DNA of 64,000 bases from NCBI GenBank assembly GCA_030248065.1, contig JASAMV010005207.1:1-64000 (forward strand). Direction: 5' to 3'. Shown here piece by piece: positions 47,601-58,976 of this stretch (position 1 is the stretch's first letter; each line of letters begins with the position of its first letter). Source of the DNA: Rhynchonema sp. JSB1_4. Its lineage: Eukaryota; Nematoda; Chromadorea; Monhysterida; Xyalidae. Below the pieces are notes generated by a model. It saw only the letters and a program-made list of their open reading frames with translations, did no database searches and had not been told where the DNA came from. The position numbers and the translations under genes were made by a program.

Positions 47601-50600
47601 ACTGAACCGTCTTGGCGGTAAGCAGTCATTAGCAGTTTGAAAGTGAAGGTCAGAATTATTCAATTACAGATATTTCTATTGCCAACGCGGCTTTTCAATG
47701 TCAGTCAGCGCATTTTGGAAATGAATATGGGGTAAGGGAGAGATTAGAAGAAAGAGAAAATCTGTGGTGCTGTAAGCACATTTTGTCATGGTGTCATCGC
47801 ACTCTCAGCAGGCGCTTGTGTACAGTTTTTATATCATACAAGTCTGAAGTTGATTTTGGTTGTGAAGATTACTGTACCAAGCAGACAGCCATTTTGTGCA
47901 ACCAGTAAACTCATCATACAGCGAAGCTATTGTCACAGTAGTGTACACTACTTTCGCCTTGAACAACAAAATAGTACAAGAGTGGGTACAACATCACATT
48001 GGCGGCAAACGCTATGCGAAGGATCTCGCCACGAAGTAACTTTATGCCGGGCAGACTCCACAGCTGATGAACACAATTGGCAATTCAGTGGAAACTAAAA
48101 AAATCGTATATATGTTGAAATGCAGGCTACGGCTTTGAGTGTGAGTTGGATGCATGCTGCTGCCTGCATCATGAGCGAAATTGTGCGCGATCATAATCCA
48201 ACGCCGGGCGTATGGTGGCGACGCTTTCAGGTTGAAATAAATCATGAGTAATAAAATATGCAATTTTTAATGTCACGCCCGAATTTTAATAAATTCTGAC
48301 CGTGTGACTAAACGTGGGATTAGAGGGGACACATAAGTGGATTACACGCGCAAGTAAAAAATTGGCATGTTTCGTGTGTGTCCTCCCCAGTGTGCTCACG
48401 ATACGCCTATTCAGGCAAGTGTTCAAACATAGCCATGTCGAAACAGGCTTGTGGAACCACCTAGTGGGTACTGCTGTCTCTAATTTCAGCAAGCATGAGA
48501 TGAGTACCAAGACAATGACCTTTACAATGATTGAACATGTGGCGTTAGGCAGATCCCTGATATTCTGTATATTCAAAAAAGTCACGAGACCAAGACAACC
48601 CCAATCAGATGACCAAGTTTAATGCCAGAGTCAAAATGTCCCAATCCCACACTCCACCAACCGCAGTCATCACTAGTAGAGTCGCCCATGCCCGAATCCT
48701 CGTGATGTTTCACAATCCGATCATTGTTGTTGGCATTTTGTTGATCCCCATCGTTTGACTCGGTTGTGGTCGATGGCGAATCCATGGCGAGATAGTTGGG
48801 CGTGACAAAGGACAGCACGTGCTCGCAAGCCAATTGCACACGCAGCAGGAGACGCGCGATAATGGGGTTGTCGTCTGCATTAAGCAATTTGTTATGTTCA
48901 TGTGTTGTAGCATGGCAAACATATGCATAGAACTTAGCCCGCTGTCGCTACACCCATCTGAGCCGGAAATCTTCACATAGAAACGTCAACCACCCAGCTG
49001 ACCTTGCCGCCTGTGTGTATTACAAATATAACAAAATCGATGATGCTGAGACATACCTCAAATGTAGCCGTATGCCAAAGCCTGCGCTTACGCAGAAATC
49101 AATGTAACAAACTCAGCACACACAAAACTGACCATACCGACCTCCCTGGAACCACGATTTGACAGCTGCGTATTCACTCAAAGTCAGTTGATCGTTAACA
49201 ATTCGCTTCTGCAACTGTCTCTCCAACGATGTCAATTTGGTGTTGTGCACCGCTTTGCCAACCAAACTGGCAAATGTTTCATTGCGATCCAGGCGATAGC
49301 GAATCTCGTTCTCGTGCACGCCCAGCAGACGTTGATGCGATGTGGCTGACGCAGCCTCTGGGTTGTTCGTCACTCTCCGGTAAATTATTAGTGATTTTCA
49401 CATATGTATATGTAAAAATTTCACATAACATTTGTGTTCATGTGCAATGTAGCAAATGTTACATTTGAAGAATACTGGCGCCGTTACGAATTGTGCCGGT
49501 GTTATTTTATCTTGCCCGTTTCAACTTGTTTTCACAAGTGGTCTGCAAGGTCGCCATCCATCAGGGTTAAGGTCACCATTTATTCAAAAAATTGTGTTTC
49601 GTACATTCAAATTCAAATTTTATTCAAACATGTTACATAGGCGTTTCCCTGAAACTTCAGAGCTGAACGCAAGCTCCTGAAAATCTGACTGCTGGGTTAG
49701 TTGTCCGTCGAAGGTGTCGATGCAAGAAAGCGGGTTGTGAGCAGCAACATTCAGAATTTACGAAACCATCATTGGAAACATCGTTCGAAAGAATGGCATT
49801 TTTTTAGAAATGGCTACCTTTACTTTTCTGATCGCCAGCTGTCATGCCCTGATATCGTCGTTTCGAATCGGTCATCCGTTGCACCTGATGGCATACTTTC
49901 TTCATTTGATCCAGCTGGGCCTCGAGCTCCACACGAACAGCGTCGCTCAGGAATGTCATATCATCGCCATCGTTAATTAGACCCTGGATATACGTTTGGG
50001 TGTGGCACTTTTTTCAAAATATAAACGAAACTTTTTTCATATCACCATTGCCGTGACGCTTGGCGATATGAGGAGCGGTCCTGTTCGGATTTGGTTACAC
50101 GAATTTATTACTGAGACTAATACCCCTTATTTCGAAAAGCGCAGGAGTTTACTTTTGGTCTGAGTGTAACTTTTACGCTGGTCGAAACAGTGTTGTTACT
50201 GTATCACTGATACAAAAGGGGAGTTTATATGGATGAATTAGCAAGTTTTCCAGATGATTTGCGCGACTATCGAAACTTTTATTGGTAACTTTGGCAAACC
50301 AAGACAAGTCAACCAACCTGCAGCCCCATTCCCTCCAGACATTGTGCCAAACTGTTCCGATGTTGTCTGAGTGACAGAAACAAATGCGAATGGGTGACGT
50401 GAATGCTGGTGATTACAGCCCGCAGGTTGTTCGCGTAGATTTGCTGAATGATGTTTCAATGCAATAAAATATCGAGGCAAAAGCGTGCAATCAACGGCGA
50501 AAAAACCGCAGGCGAGAAAAACAACGGGTAAAGAGACAGCACAGTGTAAATTTAGCCGTACCGAGTAAGTAGTAGTGGGTCAAATTGGGTTTTGTTACAA

Positions 50601-53600
50601 GTAGAGCAGTTGTTTTTTCTCCGCTGTTGTTTTAATCGCTTGTAAAAATTCTATTCTATACAAAATGGTCAACATTTCCCACAGAGCAGATAGAGCACCT
50701 TCTGAACATCGGGCACTGGGCTTGTGGCCAGCCATTTCACCAATCGCATCAACACTTCATCAGCAGGGATGTAGCGTGTCACTGTGTCCAGCTGACATTC
50801 GCACAACACCGTCAACACCGGCAAGGACTCCGGCATATTGTCAAGTAGTTGAATCACCGGTACACGGTCGAGGAACGATAGCACGAATGTCTCCTCCTGT
50901 GAAAGGCAACGGATTGACTTTGCGGGCAACGCAGATAGGTACAAAACTACTCTGAAAAGTAACCACTCTCCAAAAAGCAGACAACTTTCTATTTTTTACT
51001 AAATTGCAGCGGGATTGTTTACGAAATTGAACAAAATTAGTGGTATATGTTCGAAAAGGTGTAAACGTCAGTTGGGCGTAAAGGTCGGTCATCGGTGTAA
51101 GCTCGGTGTAAACATGAAACATTGCCTGCTGTTAACGTGGAATGTTTATACCGAGCTTATACCGACCGAGCTTACGTCGACCTTTCGTTTACACCGTTTC
51201 GAAAACTCCACCCTATGTGTGCTTTTTTCAGAACATTTCCGAGAGAGTGCATCATCGCTCACCTTGAAGTGCAGTTTCTGCTTGAGAGTCTCGGCCAGCG
51301 CGTTGTAGTGGTTGTTGGGTTCGCCAAGTTGATGTACAAGACTGTTATTGGATGTTGATGAAACATCAGCTGGCTGGACATTGCCGACCGACGACGACGG
51401 TGAGTTGGCGTATTGGACCGACATCACTTGTGGAATGCTGCAAGGGCACGTTCGAGGCAAATGTAGGGTGATATTTTCGAAACGGTGTAAAGGTCAGTTG
51501 GGTGTAACGTGTAAAGGTCGGTGGAAAGCTCGGTCGACAGCTCAGTGTGATAGACCTCGGTGTAAACTTGAAACATTCCACGTTAATAACAGGCAATGTT
51601 TCACTTTTACACCGAGCTACGCCGACCGAGCTTTCAACCGAACTTTATACACCGACCTTTACGCCCAACTGACCTTTACACCGTTTCGAAAATTCCACCC
51701 GTACAGTCCACTCCACATAATATGACGAACAACTTTATGTGGTGAACGAACAGTTTGCGCTCCAAACCGCACACTGGAGGAGATAACTGCCTCGAAAACA
51801 CAAATTCTTGTCCTGCTTGTCAATGAAAGAATGAGGCCGGATCGTGGCTGAACTGACTGACACAGAAATGCGAGAGAGAACTGGGTGGTTAACGACGTCA
51901 ATCGTTGGAGCAGAATTAATGTTTGGAGCGAACAAAGAAAATTCACTACTTCGATGTAAGACAAATAGCTCATTTTTCAGACCCAATTTTAGACGATATA
52001 GAGAATGACTGGCAAAACGTGCTTTATTCTCTTCTACGTGTTAACGGGGAACACAAGCGAGAAATCCATTCGATCAAAGCAAACGAATTTAGATGCTGAG
52101 CTGTCAATACTACTGAGCACTGCTCTGGTTGTCACATTATGAGCAGAAAATAATCCATCGCCGTTTAGTCAGTTGCAGGGATTCAAAGTTTGTAGTTTTT
52201 TTTTCAAGCGAAGCTGAACGTGCCTGACAAAATCGCGATTAATTCGATGCAATGCAAAATCAAAACTTTAAGAAAGACAGGGCTAAACGTTCGGCAAAGC
52301 GACACAATCGCACGCAACAGCACGCGCATCTCATTGGCCTGACCTGAGTCAGGAAAAAAGAAAAAAACGAAACAAATGCGCACAGATAACCGAAGCAGAA
52401 AAGCTGTTCAAAATATGCAGAAAAACAATGCTGAAGAAATCAGTGTCTAATATATTACGTTTGGGATAAGACGTTTTTCGAGGTGTCGAAAAACAATGGG
52501 ACAAAACGGGACGTGCGTCCACGTTCTTTGAGATGAACTCAGAATTTTTATTCGATTGAGTCAGTGATTCTGATGTTGCGCATTTGGGTGCTGCAGCCTT
52601 GCAGGACGTTTCAAGTGCACACGCTTTGCAGTATGCTGTTCAGCGTAACATCAGCAAGCCAAGTAAGGTATCACTCACTTGTTTGCCTAAATCGGTGCCT
52701 GAAACCTCACTGTCACTGTGATACCCGAGGTTTTTAAATTGGCAAAAGGAATAATCCGTGCGGGTGCGTGTGACAAATCAAACAGAACACCATCACTTCG
52801 AAGGTGAAGATACACGTGTGTACCACATCTGTACAAGTATTTTACTCAGCTCCATTTTACAAACGACTTCGATCCCATTTGAAAATCTTCAAAAACATCG
52901 GGTCCCCTTTGCGGAATTGCGGGGATAACTAAACGTGCCACACCCGAAACGAAAGAAGATATCGAGAAATGTGTGTAGAAGATTGTTTGTTTGTATATGT
53001 AGAAGATTGTTTGTAAGTCAAGACAAGCAAAGGTGTGAAAATGACGCGCGTGCGCATGCAAAATGACCTTATAAATCTGTAAGTGCGCTGTCAAACCACA
53101 GCCGAACACCGTATAATTTCGCGCAGACAATACACCATGCCGCGGGTCTATTGGATCATCCTATTGAAGGGACAAATCAATGTGAGACTCTCAGCGAGTA
53201 TTGTTTTGTTTTTGCCGCTGTTGGACGGGAACTCAACATGTACATATTAATGGTAACCTATGTACAGTATGTATGTATGTAGTGTAACCATGTTTATTTA
53301 TGCAGGACTTTACTCAACCTGGTGATCGATCCAGTCCGGTTAGGTCACCAAGACCGATTTCTATATACAGTGCCCGAAAGTGCCTGGCTGGTTGATGTTA
53401 CACTATGCGTGGACTGAGTCGGACCAAAAACGACCGATCCGATTGTAAACATTGCGTGCGAGTGTCATAAGAATGTCAAGCAACACGCGTCGAGAAAATG
53501 TTGAACCCATTTTCTGGTTCGAGGGCAATGGGGCTAAATTGGGGAAAGTCTCAGCCGAGAGATTTCTGCATGAATCAGATTTTCTGAACTAAAATTAGAT

Positions 53601-54229
53601 GCGATATCACATAAACCCAAAGGACAGCATGACGCCGCAAATGATCCATCATGAAAATGTTGGCTGCAGACACAGACTATGCCGATCTATGAATGATATT
53701 TTTTTGACTTCGAAACATGCATGCATATACTCGGAGCCAAATTATTCTTTGGAAAACCGCATTCGAAACACAACGTCACGTGGACACTAATATCTTAAAC
53801 TTTGTCTGACACTTACAGCAACAACTGTCGTTCAATCGTTGTTAGTCCATGTAGCACAGAATCAGCTGTGGCATCGGCAGCACCGAAAACGTTGTTGGTA
53901 TTTGTGCCTCCGATTGACTGATTGACGATTTTCGGTACCGGTCGTTTCACGGAGACACCACTGTTGTTATTATTTTTATTTGTTGGATTTCGATTTGAGG
54001 TTGACAACGTACTATCGCCACGGGTCATTATCTGCGACGGCGGCGGGTCAGCGCAATCATAATTGCAATCATCCGTTATTTTGAGCGGTTTGTATCGCTC
54101 GTCCGGCCACCACCCGAGGTCACAGTCGGAGGTGGCATTCGTATTTGATGATTTTGATTTGATTGTGGTGCTGCTGTTGCTGCTACTGCAGATGAATCGC
54201 CATGCCGTACTGAGATCGCCTTGCGACAT
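41636..54229 (-). CDS. Mitochondria-eating protein (Mieap/SPATA18)-like, multi-exon
   Basis: The C-terminal exons 42221-42354 and 41636-41795 join in phase. They give FPSLKTCDRFNRYILDCVNI, then GEPPRYQLEFECSDFN and HCRYQGSSPQCTKI, then FMWPGLVD ending KAIVIT and a stop. This matches the C-terminal Mieap domain pattern as I know it (aromatic-rich helix, R-Y/S-S segment, WPAL/WPGL, final V-x-T). Likely upstream exons: about 42670-42900, 43215-43490, 43985-44120, 44535-44690, 46790-46880 (CEYQNHQPLKLQTFLSQK), 48620-48880, 49120-49375, 49840-49975, 50320-50445 (NNLRAVITSIHVTHSHLFLS), 50680-50895, 51240-51450, and a 5' exon 53817-54229 beginning MSQGDLSTAWRF, rich in Ser/Asn. Mieap acts in mitochondrial quality control. 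The family call rests mainly on the last two exons. Introns (44.7-46.8, 46.9-48.6, 51.7-53.8 kb) hold no gene I can see. Confidence 0.5.
51038..51213. mobile_element. Degenerate copy of the palindromic GTGTAAAGGTCGG MITE
   Basis: TTCGAAAAGGTGTAAACGTC on the left and CGTTTACACCGTTTCGAAAA on the right are inverted, around the same GAAACATT/AATGTTT core as the complete copies. It lies in an intron of the Mieap-like gene. Confidence 0.6.
51466..51700. mobile_element. Palindromic MITE with 3-bp target duplication
   Basis: The termini GGGTGATATTTTCGAAACGG and the complement of CCGTTTCGAAAATTCCACCC face each other. Long arms contain GTGTAAAGGTC, AAAGCTCGGTCGA and TAGACCTCGGTGTAA, and the whole folds back on itself. 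It is flanked by GTA on both sides (51,463-51,465 and 51,701-51,703). The 3-bp duplication and GGG terminus would fit PIF/Harbinger or a CMC type; the family is not certain. Confidence 0.75.
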
Positions 54230-54558
54230 TCTGTGTGTGCGTGTGTGTGTGCCCAGGAGGCAAAATAATTGCGACAGTTTTAGATCGGGATTTCAATTAG
54301 GATTACATAGTTTTTGGGAATGAGAGAATTTCGATTGCGCCTGAGGTCGTTTTTCGCTCTCTGTTGCGCAAAGTTTCCTGCAAGATCAGGGAGAATGCTG
54401 AGATTTCTGACCAAGAAATCATAAATCATCGTACGTTTTTAAGGTGCAACGACGTTGTTTTGTTATTCAGAGGGGCCGAAAACAACAAAATCCAATTACA
54501 CTTTTATTACAACATGATTAATTCTGGCGCTTATCACTTACGCGGTGGGATGTTCTAA

Positions 54559-55739
54559 CGTAATAGATGTGCCTCGATATTTTTATGCCACTCCAGAGAA
54601 TTATTCATCTCGAAATAGAAATGTTCGAAATTACTTTGCAGCACACCATTCTGCACCGTACCGTATGTAATGCGCTAAAACAAATGTTTGAATAGAGAAA
54701 ATATCTTTCGAGACTTGGTTTTTCGTGCATTAGATGGGTGTGTTGTAATATTTCAACAAGCGAGAAATTATTTGCTCGTTAATTACATTTAATGTCTAAC
54801 AAGAGCATGAATGAAAAACGAAAACGTGAAAACGAAAATGATAATAATAAGATTGGCGGAATAAAATGTGTCAAGTAAATGATTCCGCTCTGCAGAAAGG
54901 GAAAAAGACGAATTTTACTTCAATGACCTTATTGATCTTCTTTGCTGTTGCATTTTGAGTAACGGGGAGGAAGTTGCAACCGACGCAGAGATACGTCAAG
55001 ATGTTGTTCACTTTCAATCGGATAATTGTCAATTTCAGTGTTCGATTATGTTCTCGTTCACTCTCAAGTCAAGTGCGCCCGTTTTGCAGTTTGTCACTCG
55101 CATTTGCGAGTTTGACGCGCGCGGTTCCGCGTTCACGTTCTACATCATGAAAACGCGCAAACAAAACACTTGGATCATTTTGGTGCACAAGCACGGCCAT
55201 AACATCCCTCAACAAATTGTATACACAGCTGCTGTTATGGTGACAAAGAGTTTTTCGACACGGGGTAGTGGAGTGAATGTTAAGTCACTTTCTTTCATGC
55301 CCGCAGACGTGTTTTGTCGAGGTCAAGTTGCACTTCAGACCGATTGTGCGTGTGATATCAAGCTTGGTGATTGTTGTTCGGTTTTAGGCCGCTCTCTGGC
55401 AAAAGCAAAAAGCAAAAAGCAAAAAGTTTACTACACACTTTTTGCTTTTGTCAGAGAGCAAAAGCAAAAAGTTGACTTTTTGCTTTTTGCTTTTGTCAGA
55501 GAGCGGCCTTGGTCTTGGGGAGAAACGGGAAGCCAAACGCCTGAAACGGGAAGCCAAACGCCTGATGTTCAACACTTGGTCACAGTATCATTTTAGTTTT
55601 ATGGCTGATTGTAAAAGTAGTTAACGAAAGGGCCTTTACACCGCTGTTTGCGCGTGTTGTACTGCAGGTTGTACAGGGACGGTAGCAGCTCATGGCCCAA
55701 TTTAGGATACAACAGTGCACTCTGCAGTATTCCCTCCAT
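54559..55739 (-). CDS. Unrecognised protein, three probable exons
   Basis: The exon beginning at the ATG at 55,737-55,739 encodes MEGILQSALLYPKLGHELLP and continues through SLYNLQYNTRKQRCKGPF to about 55,612. About 55095-55230 encodes CVYNLLRDVMAVLVHQ, then DPSVLFARFHDVERERG and KLANASDK. 54559-54676, with a good TTTTAG acceptor and a GTTAGA donor, encodes ITYGTVQNGVLQSNFEHFYF, then EWHKNIEAHLL. The composition is protein-like and the edges fit splicing, but the family is unknown, the exon linkage is inferred, and the last could instead belong 5' of the Mieap-like gene. A long open frame on the + strand overlaps the middle exon. Confidence 0.35.
55388..55511. repeat. Palindromic element with AAAAAGC array
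   Basis: GGCCGCTCTCTGGCAAAAGC on the left and GCTTTTGTCAGAGAGCGGCC on the right are inverted. Between them are runs of AAAAAGC on one side and GCTTTTT on the other, with a second internal GTCAGAGAGC. A two-fold tandem repeat, AAACGGGAAGCCAAACGCCT, follows at about 55,524-55,566. Confidence 0.7.
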
Positions 55740-55821
55740 CTTGCAAAGTAAGAATCAGTTTGGTATTCAACTTTATCCAAGCGTCGCCTCAATGAAACAT
55801 CACCATTCATTGATCATCACC

Positions 55822-58228
55822 ATGCATCGCCGTGTGACTGAATTGCTTGCAATCTCCTGCTGGCTGGGAGCGGCAGCGGTGAATTCTGGTTGGTGCTGTT
55901 TCTTTTAGAAATTATGATAACTTTTCTATGAAGCTTTTTCGCACCAAAACCTTCCATTGCTTGACGCTAATGTTCCACACTTGGCATGTTGCGTGACACT
56001 CAATGAAGACCAATAATGAAGCAAACTTGCGTATGAAACATCAGGCAATGAATACCAAGTGATCCACGGTCAATCAGCCGTCATCAAATGCCCGATACAC
56101 ACGCCAACTGTGGTTTGGACAGTGCGATCACAGAATGAAGACAAAATTTGGTCGTCAGAAAACAAACACGATGTTGACTGGCTGAAAACGTTCAGGTTGC
56201 TCTACCATCCAAGGGTTCAGCTTTTGATGGAATGAGTCGCATATCGACGTAGTGCATTGCGCATGCAATGTGTTTGCCCGTTACCCTACCTGCTTGTGAA
56301 GATGTGTGATACATCCATCAGGTCATTGTCAGCCCAAGTAAAGCAGACGTACTTGCCAAATGTCCCCAAGCAGACGCTCAATCTATGTATTTTGCATTCC
56401 AGTCGAATCTACCCAACTGCTGACGCGCAAACTTTGGTGATCACAAAAGTGCTGACATCGGATGCGAATAAAATGGTCGAATGTTGTCAAGCTCAATTGA
56501 ATAACAACAGAAAATGCCATCAAATCAACCTAAGTATAGTCCAGCCACGAACTCATGAGACGACTGATTTTGAAGTTGACTTGAACGGATCCAATAATGT
56601 TCCGGTTCCACGTATTTTGGAAATAAAAGAAAGAGAAACTCATGTATTTTTTAAAACACGCTCTCCACTTCGGTGCGTTAATTCCCTTTTGACTCCCAAA
56701 ACATTTGTGCATTGAACGACGTTGCTGTTCGCGTAAGCACGCAACAAATTGAGGTCAGCCAGCTGGAACTTGTCATCATGTCTCTCGGCCCAATCTCTTT
56801 TGTTTGCGAAAACCCGTGTAACCTGCGCATTTTTGAATCTGGCCAAGCAAGCTTTTTTAAAAAAGAGTCGTCTCATGAGCACGTGGCTGGACTATAGCTG
56901 GACGTCTTCTTTGCTTAATAACTGAGATGAGGTCTCGGTGACATTTTGATGTTTGAAAAAGAGAGACAGGATTTATTGACTAATTGTCGGCAGAAATCCA
57001 ACCCCCGAACGTGAATTGCCCGCACGCTCAACGCACAACATCAATAAAACACACGCAAGTCGGCCCCGTCACCTACAAGACGTGCGTGTGCAGCGACTGG
57101 TACATTGGGCGCCAGTGTGAACGAGGTGGGATTGCTGTCATGATGGGACTGCGCATGCGAGAGAGCATGACAATTCAGAATAATTCGCAGAGCTCAGTTC
57201 CGAATTACAAATTTGGTGAAAGCAGACAACGTTGTTTTTTTCACACACGGGTCAACCGATCACTTCTTCGCTCGCTTCGTTTGCTGTCCTGAAACTTGTG
57301 AATGCAAAAGCGCTTCGTGAATACGGGCTACTTCTGCATTTCAGAAGTTGCCCTGATCACATGGGTTGAGGTCGTGGTCTATTTATTCGTGATATTGGCA
57401 CCGGTTTGGATTGGCTTCTACGTATATCGAACCAAGTTTGTATTTCTCTTACTCAAGCTGTTCGTATTTTCATTGATCCGATCGACTCAAGTAAACCATT
57501 GTATTGTGAAACATCATCAGATCGGTTGACTCGGTGCGTCCAGAGGCACGCATTGCCATGTGGACGTTGATAACTGAACAGATCGTAAGAGAACAACGCG
57601 ACAAACAGACGAAAGAGAATGCAATGGGAGAAAGTGGAGAGGAAATGATGAGAAATGAGGAAAAGCCACCAAAAGATGGACGAAAAGACAGTTCGGTGGT
57701 CGGGACTCTCGAGGACCAACTAGAACCGATGAACAACTGCAAAGACAGGGTGATATTTTCGAAACGGTGTAAAGGTCAGTTGGGTGTAAAGGTCGGTGGA
57801 AAGCTCGGTCGACAGCTCAGTGTGATAGACCTCGGTGTAAACTTGAAACATTCCACGTTAATAACAGGCAATGTTTCACGTTTACACCGAGCTACGCCGA
57901 CCGAGCTTTCGACCGAACTTTACACCGACCTTTACGCCCAACTGACCTTTACACCGTTTCGAAAATTCCACCCACAGACGATTTGGAGCAGCTGTTGACG
58001 CCAAGGTGATTGATTTGTTATGGTAACATAATGTTAGTGCCGTGCGCACAAGTCAGGTTTTCGTTTACACACAATTGCGTTACACCGATGATTTGCAATG
58101 CATGTTGCAGCAGCGGCACGGCGAAACTGGAAACGATCACTGAGACCGAACGTGACGAGCGACAGAGGCACCAAACGGACAAAGAGGATCCGGGCCAGTC
58201 GAATTATATGTTTTTGACGGACATATGA
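55822..58228 (+). CDS. Signal peptide - Ig-like - EGF-like - TM - cytoplasmic tail protein
   Basis: Exon 55822-55888 encodes a signal peptide (MHRRVTELLAISCWLGAAAV). It joins in phase to an exon at 56045 with YQVIHGQSAVIKCPI, then VVWTV, the B and C strands of an Ig fold. A further exon (about 56340-56680) has TLVITKVLTSDANKMVECC as the E-F strands. Exon about 56996-57126 ends an EGF-like domain (CVCSDWYIGRQCE) and splices to 57344-57432, a single TM helix (VVVYLFVILAPVWIGFYVY). The tail exon from 57521 gives SVDSVRPEARIAMWTLITEQ and a charged stretch; a last exon from about 58111 ends DPGQSNYMFLTDI and a stop at 58228. Ig, then EGF next to the membrane, then a tail is the neuregulin order; homology is not shown. 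One junction inside the Ig domain and one in the tail remain unresolved. Confidence 0.5.
57748..57973. mobile_element. Palindromic MITE in the cytoplasmic-tail coding region
   Basis: Same family as 51,466-51,700: GGGTGATATTTTCGAAACGG to CCGTTTCGAAAATTCCACCC, flanked by ACA on both sides (57,745-57,747 and 57,974-57,976). It lies directly after codons for EPMNNCKD of the + gene. If not spliced out it adds about 70 element-derived codons before a stop near 57,998. Confidence 0.75.
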
Positions 58229-58437
58229 ATTGTGATTGTGACAATGAAGGCACCCAATGCAATTATTCTGTGAGCATTGTTTCCACATTGTCCTTTCAAA
58301 CCGGATTTTAAGCTAAAAATTGCTGGAAATATTCACTTTGGGAGGGGCTGCGTTGCGTGCATGAAAACGAAGCCCGTCCTCCGTTGAGCAATGGCAGAGA
58401 ATCATCGCCAAGAAAAGAACAGAAAAGAAAGCGTGAA

Positions 58438-58899
58438 CAGAGGTGGGAATCGGGCCGGGTTACCTCGGCCCGGCCCGGCCCGACGAGGTCCGGGGGCCGG
58501 CCCGGCCCGGCCCGGCCCGACCGTTCGGGCCGGGAAGTCCGGCCCGGCCCGGCCCGACCTGGAAAAAAGTCGGCCCGGCCCGGCCCGGCCCGATTTTTTC
58601 GGCCCGACTTTTTCTGATGACATTTTGAAGCAATTTTTTGGTGCAAAAATTACTGTTTTTTGTTTAAAAATACCTGATAATTATGGAAGTCGGTACTGAT
58701 TTGCAGAATCGTGAGAAATTTTGGCAAATTTAGCCTACCTATTCCCGATTTTTTATTGAAATTCCATGATGTCGGGCCTTTTCGGGCCGGCCACCCCGGC
58801 CCGGCCCGGCCCGACATTCCGGAAAGTCGGCCCGGCCCGGCCCGGCCCGACCGTTCGGGCCGGAAACCTCGGCCCGGCCCGGCCCGATTCCCACCTCTG
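58438..58899. mobile_element. hAT-like non-autonomous element with GGCCC arrays
   Basis: CAGAGGTGGGAATCGGGCC on the left and GGCCCGATTCCCACCTCTG on the right are perfectly inverted, flanked by the 8-bp duplication AGCGTGAA (58,430-58,437 and 58,900-58,907). Both arms are arrays of GGCCCGGCCCG; the core (about 58,610-58,770) is AT-rich and unique. It ends 70 bp upstream of the HUS1 start codon. No transposase. The termini are of typical hAT form. Confidence 0.9.
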
Positions 58900-58976
58900 A
58901 GCGTGAATCATTTTTTTATGCAAAAGCAGGAAGTGTTAATCCACTTCGAAGAAAGGACTACTGTTTGAACTCAACA

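Noticed and set aside
54955..55596. Long + strand open frame of about 213 codons
   Set aside because: It has no ATG at its apparent start, runs through the AAAAAGC palindrome, and overlaps a minus-strand stretch with better protein-like composition. A + exon is not excluded.
58308..58700. Gly-Pro-Ala-Arg-rich open frames on both strands
   Set aside because: Low-complexity translation of the GGCCC arrays of the hAT-like element; not collagen-like coding.
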